A DNA stretch of 64,000 nucleotides from the NCBI GenBank assembly GCA_047967505.1, contig CM106540.1; one strand, 5' to 3'. Within the stretch, counting starts at the first letter, position 1; every line of letters begins with the position of its first letter. The translations under genes were made by a program, and so were the position numbers. Positions 24,733 through 36,611 of the stretch are shown here, piece by piece. The notes under the pieces are model-generated. The model had not been told where the DNA came from and did not search any database. It was given only the letters and a program-made list of their open reading frames with translations. The DNA is from Dipteris shenzhenensis (taxonomy: Eukaryota; Polypodiophyta; Polypodiopsida; Gleicheniales).

Positions 24733-24820
24733 TCTCAATGAAAGTAGGATGGAAGGTGTGACAAAGTGATGGGGAGGCAAGAATGGCTAAGAATGGGTGA
24801 AATGAACCAAAACGTGGTGT

Positions 24821-24830
24821 CTTATAGAGA
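24821..24830 (-). promoter_or_regulatory. TATA box of the transposase-like gene, copy A
   Basis: TCTCTATAAG on the minus strand, about 90 bp before the ATG. It is conserved with copy B (45198-45207), along with the surrounding text. Confidence 0.6.
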
Positions 24831-24965
24831 GCCTCAACTCATCCACTAGATTGCTCTTGATTATTATTGGTGGAGAAGTGCTAAGATTGATACTAATTGG
24901 CTGGAATCCAACGTTAATTTCGAATATTTGCATCATTTGATTTTATTCCAATTTTGTACCTCCAA

Positions 24966-25155
24966 ATACCTCGATCGTGGTCATAAACCTTGATTGAGGT
25001 ATGCTATGCCTAGGTCATATACCTCGATCGAGGTATTCAATGCCTCACGCAAGTCATAAACCTCGATCGAGGTACTCTATGCTCTACCGTCATATATATC
25101 GATCGAGGTATTCTATGCCTCATGCAGGTCATAAACCTCATAGAGGTATTCTATG
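24966..25155. repeat. Palindrome array P1 at the right end of copy A
   Basis: About six sites of the ACCTCGATCGAGGT type, some imperfect, are spaced roughly 30-45 bp. They are joined by GTCATAAA and TATTCTATGCCTC blocks. The array lies upstream of the transposase promoter, at the outer edge of the unit, as in copy B. Confidence 0.85.
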
Positions 25156-27058
25156 CCTCGCACATTGCGGTGCACATATTAGAGGCTAAGTTATGGTATA
25201 GGAATGTATTAAAGTAGCCACCATAGGATGTGGAATACATGATGTGGATATGTGGATTGAGGATATCCACAAGGAGAGATGTGGATCAGAGGACCCCACA
25301 GGTGTTGACTATTCAAAGGGCACTCTCTATATTAGAGGCCTATCATATATTGTTGAATAAAAAAATGCACATACACTCAAGATTCTATTTATGAGTCCAA
25401 GCGAATCTATCTTGGAAAATAATTGACTTGAGGTACATGTCATGAGCACTCTGTTCATTATGTTTCCACATAGGTTCCATCCACCTTAGAGTGCTCCATA
25501 GATCCTGAGGCACTCTAGTTTTGTCATCCATAATCTCAGCAAGCCGCAAAGAGAAGAGCAATACGCTGTTGAAAGAAGATCTTGCGGATCAACATGACAT
25601 GAACTGATATATATTGAGGAGTTGAAGGGGCTGATTAGGTCAAATGGGTAGGTTCCGGGGAAATATTGCACCTCCTTCATATAGGGATTTAAAAAGTATG
25701 CTTTATGAAATAAAAATACATACTTTTTGACTAAAGATCACGTCCTAATGCCCTAAGTGCAAAAAAATGTGGCTCGTTACATCAGCTGACGATCGAAAGA
25801 CCACCGTGCGGTACACACTCTTACCGCATGGTACCGTTACAAAAAACATCGCGCAATGTCTAGCCATACCAAGTGGTATCAGTTGGCCTGCATGGTCCAT
25901 GGTCTATACCGGCAGTAATTATTAGGGCATCAGTAAACACCACCGGTAACCTTCCTATACTACACGGTACGTGTCCAATTGCCCGTGTGATAGCTTGGAT
26001 CATCCGATTGGGAAGGATATGAAATCCAGTATGTTGAGATATCATGTAGTACATGAAGGGTACTAGCGGTGCCTGTGAAAAAATCTATAAAAGGGCCCAG
26101 CCCCTGCCACTATCACCCTGCAAACCTATCGCTTTCCTGTCACAACTCTTGCCTTCAACTTTCGATGAGCTCTTAGAGCTTTTAGAGTCAATTAATTGGG
26201 CTAGGTTATGAACCGCCTCAGCCAGTCAGACTCACCTTGCCTTGCTGACTATGAGTAGGCTGTTTGAGAGAGGGAAAAAGAGGGATTGAAAGAGAGAGAG
26301 AGGAAAGAGAGGGAGGGAGAGTAAAAGAGAGAGAGGAAAATAGAGAGGGAGAGTAAAGGGAGAGAGGAAAATAGAGAGAGGGAGATTAAAAGAGAGAGAG
26401 GGAGAGATGTTTATTTATGTCTCAGTCAAGCCAGAAGATGATATATCTCAGTCAATTGTAATCTCCTCGCCTTGACTGATGTGTATAATACTAGTAAAGA
26501 TTGAAGTCGGGTGATGTCTCATATTTGCCAGCCGTTTTTTCCCCACTTCGATCTTCTTATATATCATATCTATTTATGTACATAGGTGTCAGTAGAGCTG
26601 AGTTTTATCCACATGATGGCCCACTTTAACCGGCCAGCCGGTTCCTCCCGATAAAACTCTTCCCAATTGGATGTGTGATTGGCAAAGCTGATCTAGATCA
26701 TCTTGGTTATGTGATGCTATTATATGTTTTCTGTTCTTACATCCACTAGTTGATAGATTGACACTTGATAGTGACTTTACGGAATTTTCTCGTAGTGATT
26801 GCTGTAGTAGTAGATTATGCTACAAGAAACGTTCATGATGTAATGTGTTGCTTTTGAGTGAAATTTAGTTTACACCTACATTGTGTATTTTGAATGTTTA
26901 GTATTTTAAATGTTCTTTATTTTGCAAGTGTATTCTGAATGCTCTTTATTTTTAAGTTTAAGTGCTTACAAAACAAGTGTTGCATGCACTAGATCACTAC
27001 ATTGTCTACACACCCATCTCTGATGGCAATGCAAGAGCAATTAAAGACTGAGATTTAG
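25156..27058. other. Spacer without a recognised gene
   Basis: It contains short inverted motifs with CGGTA/TACCG near 25800-25980, a TATA-like ctataaaagg at about 26086, a GA-rich tract at 26260-26410, and otherwise AT-rich DNA. The TATA and its downstream text could be a promoter for the remnant starting at 27059. Nothing else is recognisable. Confidence 0.4.
26258..26408. repeat. GA-rich low-complexity tract
   Basis: Runs of GAGAGA and GGGAGAG over about 150 bp. Confidence 0.8.
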
Positions 27059-28660
27059 ATGCTTGCCCATAATACAATGATCGAGCTCTTTATAGGAATG
27101 AGTGATGAAGAAATCCGAGCCCATGCAAGCTCTAAATTTCTTCACAATCAAATGATATCCCGAATACTTGACCTTCTTTACGCGAACTGGCCTGATCATG
27201 ATCGAATGACACGGTCGAAGGTGAGGCAGATACTTGAACAATTTATCCCTCGAGTATTTGGAGATCCAGTAGGACAATGGATATTATATGAGAAGGTGAG
27301 CAATGTAGCATTGCTTGACAATGGAGAGGTGAAGCTTGCACTTTGGATGATTGAATGGAAGGCATCACAGATGTCTAAATTTAGAAAAAACTAGAAGGAG
27401 AAAGGGTCCATCAGAAAGGCAACAGCTAGTGCCCTGGTCCATATGACTAAGATGGCTAGTGGTCCAGAAGCAAATGCTGACCCAGGCCAAGTTGAAGGGA
27501 GAGCACAAATTGAACTTTGCACTACATTTGCCGACATGTGCTCCCACACAGTACACTTTCCATTGCAAGTGTTGACCATGCATGAGTCGGTGGGCAAGGG
27601 ATGAGAAGGGAAGGTATTTAGGATACACGTGCAGGGTGTCCCAGAGCAATAAAGATGATGCCCATGCTCATCTAGCACTAAAGAATGAGCTAGCGATGAT
27701 AGTTTTCCATAGCCTTCCAAATTTGTGAGTGTAGAAGCAACTAATCAACCATCGCTCATGTGTTCAGTTCATACTACCTACTAGCATTTCTCGTAGTGCA
27801 TCAAAGGATGTGAAGGATTGTATTTACAAGATGGGCGAGCTTGTGAGGTACTTTACACTATACAAAATGTGAAGCGTATCAATGCTCCATGCAAGGTTTT
27901 CATATTGCTAATATGGTGCACTTTTTTCTTTCTAGGTATGGGAGCTCAAAGGAAATAGATCCCACCATGCTTGAGGATGCTCGAGTTATGTCAGTGGACA
28001 TGGTTTGTTTAGTGGAGGAGACCTTTCCCTGTTCTATTCTCACAAGCCAACTACATCTCATAGTGATGAGATTGCTATATGTGGCACTATACATGCACGA
28101 TGGTTGTTCTTCCTCGAGCACTTCATGAAGATGTTGAAGGGTTTTGTGAGGCAAAATGCAAGGCCCAAAGGTAGCATGGCCGAGGGTTGGTTGGTACAAG
28201 AGTCTCCTGTATATATTTCTAAATTTCTTGTTGATGTGGATAGCTCTCTCCCACAACTATGGAGAGATGATGAAGACCTAAGGATGACCTCTATTTTAGA
28301 AGGGAAAGGATGGAGCAAAGTAATGGACACATACTTGCTTAATAATATCAACCTCTATTGCATGCTTAATAGTGATGTGATGAAAAGATGGATGACAAGA
28401 TATGAGGATGCAAAGGCAAGAAGACAAGGAGAAAGGTCCCTCTTTCGTACACACCATGGATCTCGTGTGCCATATCCTTAGTATCCAAGAGCAGTTCCAA
28501 AGGATATTCATGTGGATTGGCTACTTGATGAAATGGAGAGAGCAGAGATAGACGAGGGGATGTATATCACAATGGAAGAATGGGAGTATGCTAGAGGATG
28601 CATGCAAAAGGTTCATAAATAGAATCTTATGCATAAGTTAGGAGCTTTCAACAATTTCCA
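27059..28660 (+). pseudogene. CACTA (En/Spm)-type transposase remnant with DUF4218-like region
   Basis: At 28070-28240 the frame reads GTIHARWLFFLEHFMKMLKG, FVRQNARPKGSMAEGW and ESPVYISKFL. This matches the typical DUF4218 pattern of plant En/Spm transposases (W-[MF] ..ER.. LK..VRN.ARPEGSIAEGY). It continues to a stop at 28481 and, after it, another ~140 bp of open sequence (..DWLLDEMERAEIDEGMYITMEEWEYARG). The first part, from 27059 to 27392 (111 codons ending TAG), is probably an upstream exon, but I do not recognise it. Between them are stops and shifts. The Transposase_21 part is not seen here but occurs at 37240-38330. Confidence 0.7.
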
Positions 28661-28679
28661 TGGTTAGCACTGGAATTAT

Positions 28680-28982
28680 ATGCCAGTACTCTACTCGAGC
28701 AAATTCGAAGGGGCATGGGCATCGGAGTTAAATTTCTTTGCCATTGGATGGCTATTTCAGCAAATTGCCAACTTTCTCATAGATTCTATAAACACTCTCA
28801 GTGACAGCTCTGTGAAGGGTGACATTGCAATCAAGCTCTTGGTTGATTGTGGGAACAAGCTTTGCAATATTGATCCAAAGGAGCGACCTTCCATGGGAGC
28901 AATTTTAACAAAACTGCATAGTTTCAATGTAAACAAGGATGTGGTAATGCGACCTTTTGTGGAAATGAAGACATGTTGTTGA
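28680..28982 (+). pseudogene. ORF with a protein kinase C-lobe-like tail
   Basis: A 100-codon open frame ends with KLLVDCGNKLCNIDPKERPSMGAILTKL. The D-P-x-x-R-P-[ST]-M signature resembles kinase subdomain XI, including the conserved Arg. The preceding residues do not show the other kinase motifs (no APE, no DFG). It could be a captured host gene fragment or the unrelated end of the transposase remnant. Confidence 0.35.
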
Positions 28983-29239
28983 ATAAAAGCACTATGATTG
29001 CCAAAGTTTAATGTCTTTGAAACATGTTAATGTGGGTTTATAAATGTGACAATTTGTCGAGTTTGACATTTTTATTTGTACAATTTAATCGATCGTGTCC
29101 AATCCTTAATTCTATTAGTTAATAGATAAATTCTTATATGGTATGGTTGGCGTAACCATGTTATAATGAAATGTTTCAATAACAAGTCGCTCACTCAATA
29201 TCACATGGTGCTTAGAGGTCCTTTTGCTCCCTCCCTCAT
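28983..29239. other. AT-rich gap
   Basis: No coding or repeat signal is visible. Confidence 0.5.
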
Positions 29240-29790
29240 GAGTCACTATGGCATCCGCATCACAATGTGGAACGCAAGCTGCATATGCATCTCAAGATCC
29301 AAGCATGAGGGGAAAGCAAGCCATGAAGCACATGATGGACGTGGTTGATGTGAGGCTGATGCTACCCTCATCCCAACATGAAGAGATGAGGCACGTGAAA
29401 TTGCCAATGCAAGTGTATTTCATGATCCGAACGGTTGGAAATGGAACCACATCAACACAGTGGTGATCAACAATGATGTTGCAGCAGTATGGGAATGCAC
29501 CGATTCAAAACATGGACAGTGGCCCATCAAGAATTGCCACCACCCCGCTATGAGGGATAATGCATACTATATATATTGCATGATCAAGTTTGACAAGCCT
29601 CATAGCAGGGCTGTGCCACTTTACTTTGCAAAGATGTTAAATGCAAAGTTTGTGATGGACATGCATGTGGATTTTGCTGACAAACCCAGGACACGGGGCA
29701 AAAAGCCACTGCAACCACAAGCCACCGTTGTTCCTATCATTGCAACACCGCCTGCTAACATGGGAAGCCCGACTTCAGGTAAGTGAAGTA
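29240..29790 (+). pseudogene. Unrecognised coding remnant left of Copia-2
   Basis: Two overlapping frames, shifted once near 29460, give SQHEEMRHVKLPMQVYFM..., then NGWKWNHINTVVINNDVAAVWECTDSKHG, NCHHPAMRDNAYYIYCMIKF and FAKMLNAKFVMDMHVDFADKPRTRGKKP, with a GTAAGT splice-donor-like end at 29780. The composition looks coding, but I do not recognise the family. Copia-2 inserted about 45 bp downstream. Confidence 0.4.
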
Positions 29791-29833
29791 CATGCCATTT
29801 TGTTACCATGGATGATTTTTTCAAGTTAGTTTC

Positions 29834-30186
29834 TGTTGAGATATCGAGCTCCACTCGCGATATGCCAGGGTGACCGTTGTGCATTTATGTCACCGACTTG
29901 TTAGCTACAGATGCGGTTGGTACACCGCCCACAAATAATAGCTGGATGATAGCTATCCTTATCTACACTAGTTTGTGGCTCAGTTAGTATGCCACCTTAG
30001 CTAGTTGAGTTTGGTTTGAGACCCACATATAGGGTTCTTCTATTTCTTTGTACTAGAGTTCTTTTTGGCTTTCACAACTAAGAAGAGGAAAACTGTTTTC
30101 AGCCTCCACCTTTATGTGTATTCCCCCATTGTGCTTGTGAGAAAGCCTCAAGTGAGACTCCTTCCCTCTCTCCCACTATCTTCACA
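29834..30186 (+). repeat. Copia-2 5' LTR
   Basis: It is 353 bp. The four differences from the 3' LTR are three transitions and one transversion. Confidence 0.95.
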
Positions 30187-30199
30187 TGGTATCAGAGCC
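30187..30199 (+). promoter_or_regulatory. Primer binding site of Copia-2
   Basis: TGGTATCAGAGCC directly follows the LTR and is complementary to the 3' end of initiator tRNA-Met. Confidence 0.95.
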
Positions 30200-30730
30200 T
30201 TGTTTGTGGTAAGCAGCTCAAGAAAGCAAACCAAGTTCGCAGTGTCCTGATAAGAGGACTAGTGTTGCTTTCCTTTTTCGAGTTTGGGAGCAAATCTCTG
30301 CAGGTAGCACAGTCGGAAGTGCAAGAGTGCACTGTCTCAGATTGAGATGCCCTTCACGGTGTGGCGAGAGGGCATTATATGCTACGGGTGGGGGCAAAGC
30401 CCTCGGTGACTTTATTTTTTTGATTCGAGGTCATTTCGAGGCCGGTTTCAGAGGCGGAAGTTCTCCGTAGGCACTCAGAAAAAGGCCCTATTTTTGCTGT
30501 GCGACCACTGTTCTACATGTCGGTGAAAAGTTGCCGCAGAAATTGCATCGTATGCCTGTGCACAGAGATATTGGGAGTTGCAGAATCATCCTTATTGCCT
30601 GTTGATGCAAAATCATCACTAGGAAGTGACTGTGTGGTAAAAAAAAACCACTTTCGTCAGGTTTGCAGATTTGCCCTTGGGAGGCAAAAACACAGTTTTG
30701 TAGTGACAGAATATTTTGCAGTGTTCTGTA
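30200..30730 (+). other. Leader of Copia-2
   Basis: 530 bp between primer site and gag ATG, without a gene. The same text is present in reverse in Copia-1 (10614-11085), where it lacks part of the segment around 30380-30460. Confidence 0.6.
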
Positions 30731-33700
30731 ATGGCGTCTGATTCTCTTTCACAGATTGTCACTGAAAAGCTTGACAAGAACAACTTCCAAGCATGGAAGT
30801 TTAGAATGACGAATTTCCTTATGGGAAAAGGCTACTGGGAGTTCATTACAGGAAATGAAGAAGAACCAGTTCTTCCTAATGTTCCCAATCAATAGGAAAT
30901 GCAGGCATTTAAAGGATGGCATGAGAGAGCCAGAAAAGTTATGTACTGGCTATCTATCAGTATTTCAGATTCAATGATTGTGCATATTCAGGATGCAAGT
31001 ACGCCAAAGGTGGCATGGGATACTTTGGCTAAAATGTACAGCACAAATACATAGGCCAAGAAAATGCAGCTCAAGCAGGAGCTACACAATGTGCAGAGAG
31101 AAAATATGAGCATCAATGACTACCACATGAAGGTGAAGAAAATTGCGGATGCACTTGCTTCCATTGGGTCCCCAGTGGATGATGACGATTTAGTTTCTGT
31201 GACCTTGAATGATCTAGGAAAGGATTATGCACAGTTCCGGACATCCATTGCCATCCGTGAAAAATTTCCTGATTTTGAGGAGTTGATTGCTCTTCTAATT
31301 TCTGAAGAGCAGAGAAATGGTGGTGCATCTTCTTCAGGAGGAACCTCAAAAGAAACTGTCTTCTACTCAAATGCTAGAAGGGGTACAGGCAGAGGTAGAG
31401 GAGGCCGATCTGGAGGCCGTGGTACAAATCAGAATATGCAGCAAACTCAAGAAAACCAATCCTATGTAGGAGGACGTGGTAACTCTAGAGGCAGGGGGAG
31501 CCAAAGAGGTCGTGGTGGATGGCAGAGAGGCCAAAATGCAAACAGCAATGTTGAATGCTACTACTGTGGTAAAATGGGGCATATGGCTAAAGACTGCTAC
31601 AAAAAGCAGAATGACATTATGAATGGAAAATTGCAGAAAGGCAATTATGCATCCTCTAGTAGACAGGGTGATGACAGAAATGAGCATTTGTTTATGGTGC
31701 AGCATATGACCAATTCTGTGACAAGTGCAGAAGAAAGCAATGATGTGTGGTATGTTGACTCAAGTGCGTCAAACCACATGACAGATCATGCTGAATGGAT
31801 GCAGGATGCAAGGAAAATGGAAAAACCAGGATTCGTGGAGACTGGTGATGATACTGCACATCCTATTGTGCAGATTGGCAAAATTCCTTTGTCTATGCAG
31901 GATGGGAAAAAGAAATACTTTTCTGATGTATTTCATGTCCCGAACATCACCAAGAACCTGGTTTCTATTGGTCAAATGGTTGAGCAGGGCTTGCAGGTCA
32001 GATTCAATCCTCATGGATGCTTTGTTGAGGATATGAAAAATAATGGTCGCTTGATAGCAAAAGGAAAGAAGAAGGGCAGAATGTTTACGCTGGATGCGGA
32101 CATGCCTGAATTGAGTGCAGCAATGTTTGCACATGGGACCGGTGTAGTTGCAAATATTGATATCTAGCATAAACGCATTGGTCATGTTAATGTACAGCGA
32201 CTTAAATCAATGCAAGCCCAAAATATTGTTGCAGGATTGCCTAAATTCAAGGTTGTAGAAATGCATAAGGTGTGTGAAGCCTGTCAATTTGGAAAATAGG
32301 CAAGGAAACCATTTCCTAAGCATGTTCAAGAGAGTAAAAAGCCATTGGAATTAATCCACTCTGATGTGTGGACTACTAAAGCTACATCTATTGGAGGCTG
32401 TCACTATTTTGTCACATTTATTGATGACTTCAGCAGAAAACTTTGGGTGTATTTTATGAAAAAGAAAAGTGAAGTGTTTGGGCACTTCAAAGTTTTTAAA
32501 GCTATGGTTAAAAAAGAAACAGGCTTGCAAATAAAATGCCTAAGGTCAGATGGAGGGGGAGAGTACCTCTCAAATGAATTTGCAAGGTTCCTGCAGGAGC
32601 ATGGCATAAAGCAACAATATTCATGCAGTCATACTCCACAACAAAATGGACTTGCAGAAAGGAAAAACAGGCATATTGGAGAGGTATCTCGTGCCATGCT
32701 CAATGAAAAAGACCTGCCAGATTTTTATTGGGCTGAAGCAGTTGCTACAGCAGTTTACATAATGAACAGGACTCCCACTGTAGCAATACATGGCATGACG
32801 CCAGAGGAGATGTATACTGGTAGGAAACCAGATATTTCCCATTTGAAAATTTTTGGTTGCATTGCCTATGTTCATGTGCCAGATGAATTGAGGTCCAAGT
32901 TGGATCCAAAAGCTGAGAAGTGCATCTTTATTGGTTATTCTCTGCAGCAGAAAGAGTATAGATGCTATAACCCTTCTACTCATAAGTTTATAGTGAGAAG
33001 AGATGTTTTTGATGAGATGAGCAGCTCGTATAAACCAGTAAATGTGATGATTGATGTAGATGCACAAAATGGTAATGCTACATAGAATTCACAGCAGCAA
33101 TCACAAAATATCAGTGGACCTGCAGTGTCCTCTAGCAGTGGTTCACATACCTCACCATGGATAGGTAGATTGAGATCAGGAGAATCTCCTCAAAGCAATG
33201 CAAATAGTGGTACGCAGGTATCACAAAAAGGAAAAGAGAAGGTAGATCAGCCCATGTTTGATGTGAATGCAGGTCACTCTTATGTGGATGGTGAATCCAG
33301 TGGCTCAGAGCAGAGCATTGATGATGAGTTGGGTATTCCTTCTGTTGTTACACCTAGAGTAAGGAAGACCAGGGATGTTTTGAGAGCACCTGGAAGTGAG
33401 CCTATTTTGCGCAGGTCTACTAGGGTTAGGTATCCTGTGGATAGGCTGAAATATGATGGATTTACAGCCATTCACTATGCCTATATGGTCAAAGTGATAT
33501 AGGAACCAGAACCCACTTCTTTTGAGCAAGCCATGGGAAATGAAAAATGGGAGAAAGCCATGGATGAAGAAATGGATGCCTTGGATGCAAATGCTACATG
33601 GGAATTGGTGCCTTTGCCTTAAGACAAGAATGCAATTGGCTGTAAGTGGGTTTATAAGATCAAGCACAATGCAGATGGTTCTGTGAATAGATAGAAGGCA

Positions 33701-35092
33701 AGATTAGTTGTCAAGGGGTATGCACAGACATATGCCATTGATTATGAAAAAACTTTCAGCCCGGTTGCAAGGATGGCAACCGTAAGAGTAGCCATTGCTA
33801 TGGCTGCATCAAAGGGATGGTCTTTACATCAGATGGATGTAAAGAATGCCTTCTTGCATGGTGATTTGCAAGAAGAGGTCTTTATGGAGCAGCCACTAGG
33901 TTATGTTCATGCTATTCATCCTGAGTTTGTTTGCAGGTTGAAGAAAGCCTTGTATGGCTTGAAGCAAGCACCTAGAGCATGGTCTGACAAGATAGGACAG
34001 TATCTTGTCACTATTGGCTTTCAGATTTCCAAGGTAAATTTCTCACTCTATGTGAGAAAAACAGAGAAAGGGATTATGCTGCTTGTCATTTATGTTGATG
34101 ATTTGATCATCACAGGTGATAGTGATGAAGATATCCTTCATGTGAAAATGCTATTGAGGCAGAAGTTTGAGATGAAGGATTTGGGAGAGCTACGTTATTT
34201 CTTGGGCATTGAGGTGATTAGATCACCAAGTGGGATATAGCTCTTGCAGAGGCAGTATGGACTGGACATGCTGTCCAAATATGGGATGACAGGCTGTAAG
34301 CCTATTTCAGTTCCTTTGGAGCAGAATGTGAAGCTGAGCGCAGATGCAGGTGAGCTTCTGGAAGACCCTACTATGTACAGACGCATAGTAGGAAGTTTGA
34401 TTTACAGGACTATTACCAGGCCAGATTTGAGCTATGCTATTGGGTTGGTAAGTCAGTTTATGCAGGCTCCAAGGAAACCGCATTTGGATGCGACTAGACG
34501 CATACTCAGGTATGTGAAGTCCACATTGCAGTATGGACTATTTTATGAGGCTGGGGTTCAGATACAGTTGCATGGATACACTGATGCTGATTGGGCTGGT
34601 AGTATTTCTGATAGACGATCTACCAGTGGATATGTGTTCTCTTTTGGGAGTGCTGCAGTCACTTGGAGTAGCAAGAAACAGCCTATAGTTGCCTTGTCGA
34701 GCACAGAGGCTGAGTACAGGGGTGCAGCAATGGCTGCATGTGAGGTAGCTTGGTTGCATAAGCTACTCTATGATATGCATCAGTGTACAGATGGGCCAGT
34801 TGTCATTTATTGTGACAACATGAGTAGTATACACTTGGCAAATAACCCAGTCTATCATGCTAGAACAAAGCACATTGAGGTGCACTATCACTATGTGCAG
34901 GAGAAGGTTTTACTAGGTCTTATTGATCTAGTTTATGTCAGCACAGAGGATCAGGTAGCTGACATATTCACGAAGGCATTGGGCGCAGAGAAGCTGCGCA
35001 AGTTTAGAGACCTACTTGGTGTGCAGGAATTGGGATTGAGCTCGAGGGGGAGTGTTGAGATATCGAGCTCCACTCGCGATATGCCAGGGTGA
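30731..35092 (+). pseudogene. Copia-2 gag-pol, one frame with nine in-frame stops
   Basis: From ATG 30731 one frame of 1,453 codons runs to TGA 35090-35092. The domains are: gag, CCHC knuckle (CYYCGKMGHMAKDCY), protease DSSASNHM, integrase with intact D, D and E (SDVW, LRSDGGGEY, GLAERKNRH), reverse transcriptase with YVDD, and RNase H. Stops at 30893, 31052, 32165, 32297, 33083, 33500, 33692 and 34238 are TAG; 33620 is TAA; none is TGA. Copia-1 has Gln codons at most of these places (CAG or CAA), Trp at 32165, Tyr at 33692 and Lys at 33620. No frame shift is present. Confidence 0.94.
35044..35052 (+). promoter_or_regulatory. Polypurine tract of Copia-2
   Basis: GAGGGGGAG lies immediately before the 3' LTR and overlaps the last codons of pol. 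Confidence 0.85.
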
Positions 35093-35405
35093 CCGTTGTG
35101 CATTTATGTCACCGACTTGTTAGCTACAGATGCGGTTGGTACACTGCCCACGAATAATAGCTGGATGATAGCTATCCTTATCTACACTAGTTTGTGGCTC
35201 AGTTAGTATGCCACCTTAGTTAGTTGAGTTTGGTTTGAGACCCACATATAGGGTTCTTCTATTTCTTTGTACTAGAGTTCTTTTTGGCTTTCACAACTAA
35301 GAAGAGGAAAACTGTTTTCAGCCTCCACCTTTATGTGTATTCCCCCATTGTGCTTGTGAGAAAGCCTCAAGTGAGACTCATTCCCTCTCTCCCACTATCT
35401 TCACA
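35053..35405 (+). repeat. Copia-2 3' LTR
   Basis: It is 353 bp and the pair of 29834-30186. Confidence 0.95.
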
Positions 35406-35410
35406 GTTTC

Positions 35411-36611
35411 ATTAAGAAGCTAAAATTTTATATTGGTGTCAAAATTTTGTATGCCCTAATAAAAATAAATGTTTCAAAGATTCGCCAGGATTTGAAATTT
35501 TTATGCAAAGAAATGTGAAGTTTCGCTAGGATTTATAATTTTTACTTCAAATTTCAAAAGGAAAAATATATAAATGTACTACATCCTATCAACATTGTGA
35601 AACTAAAAAAATGAGCTCAATAAAATTTCGCCAAGATTTTATAGTAATATATAAGCATAGCTTCAATAAAAACAACAATGTTTGTTACATGTCCATGATT
35701 GTAGTTGTTATATCATGTAGAGTGTACTCATTAGTCATATTGTGCGCTTGTGTAGTTTCCTGTGTGAGTCCCCAATACGAAGGGAAAGGAGAAAGGAAAG
35801 AGAAGGGAGGATCTGGGAGAATGGAAGGAGGAGAAAGAATGGAAGGAGAAGGCGAAAGGGGAAGGGGAAAGGAGAAGGGGAAGGGGAAAGGGAAGGGGAA
35901 GGGGAAGGGGAAGGGGAAGTGAAAGGGGAAGGGGAAAGGGGAAGGGAAGGGGGGAAATGCATGTTCGAAATTGTCTATTGGAGCATGTCTATAGACACAA
36001 GAAACAGCGTGTCTATATGTGCGACTACCCTGTTTTCCTTAAAGTTTGACATGATGTTAGATGCGCTCTAATAGATGCTTTTCAATAAAAAGGTGAAAAG
36101 GACATGCGTCCGACCCCAAAAAGAAACACAATACCAAAAACATCCTTTCCCTGCATACGACAAAGGACGAATCCAAAGAGAACAACTTTCAATGAAGACC
36201 AACCACCAAGAGACTTACCCTGGATAGAGGTATGGAAGCTTCTTGTCTTTCTTCAAAGATTCCTCTCCTTCTTCTTTGTTGGCTTCCTTGTTCAGCCTCT
36301 TCTCTTGTATTCTTGGGGATGAGTGTGTATGCCTGGAGATGATTGTGGGTGCATGGAGCTGTGTGTGTATGCTTGGAAACCTGTGTATTGAAAGGAAAGC
36401 AAGCACGGCACTAAAAGTAGGTTTAAAAACTAGTCCCCAATCTGTGCATCTTAAAGCGCATCTATCAATGCATCTACACTATGTTTTAGATGCACCTATA
36501 GATGCGTTCCACAGTACAAATGCACCTATGAACGTGCTTTTAGATGCGATACAGAGTTTTCTCATTAAATACTCAAGGAAGAAAAAATTTTTTGGGTTGT
36601 TTATCTATATT
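35411..36611. other. Non-coding stretch with purine tract and ATAGATGC repeats
   Basis: No gene. 35411-35700 is AT-rich. 35780-35955 is a GGGGAA/GAAGGA tract. From 35975 on, short degenerate CTATAGATGC/GCATCTAT motifs recur (35975-36080 and 36420-36560), like subterminal repeats of a CACTA element. Confidence 0.6.
35780..35955. repeat. (GGGGAA)n-type polypurine tract
   Basis: About 175 bp of nearly pure A/G on the plus strand, with regular GGGGAA units in the second half. Confidence 0.9.

Larger units (their letters stand above)
985..25155 (-). mobile_element. Copy A of a two-gene DNA transposon-like unit (RING gene plus transposase-like gene), with nested insertions
   Basis: The unit is recognised by comparison with copy B at 44566-51692, which lies in the opposite orientation. 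Order from the right end: palindrome array (24966-25155), transposase-like gene on the minus strand (24732 to 21859, middle inverted), ~187-bp satellite spacer, and RING gene on the plus strand (1210 to 19034). The two genes are convergent. Homology to copy B extends left to about 985, where a shared tract upstream of the RING exon stops. The first exon and the outer palindrome array seen in copy B are missing, so this end is truncated. Two copia elements and one LINE account for about 15.9 kb. The unit's mobility is inferred from duplication and gene content; no terminal repeats or target duplication were found. Confidence 0.6.
29834..35405 (+). mobile_element. Copia-2, complete LTR retrotransposon
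   Basis: It is 5,572 bp with TG..CA ends and a perfect duplication GTTTC at 29829-29833 and 35406-35410. Both LTRs are 353 bp and differ at 4 positions by my count (about 98.9% identity), so it is the youngest of the three. It belongs to the same family as Copia-1. It has a perfect primer site, a polypurine tract and full gag-pol organisation. Confidence 0.97.

Noticed and set aside
28680-28982. Functional protein kinase gene
   Set aside because: Only the last subdomain is visible; no ATP-binding or catalytic loop motifs.
30731-35092. Reassignment of TAG to glutamine as the explanation for the amber codons
   Set aside because: TAG also faces Trp and Tyr, TAG serves as the plausible natural terminator of Copia-3 pol and of the transposase-like genes, other genes here carry TGA and frame shifts, and CHG deamination explains CAG-to-TAG and CAG-to-CAA without a new code.
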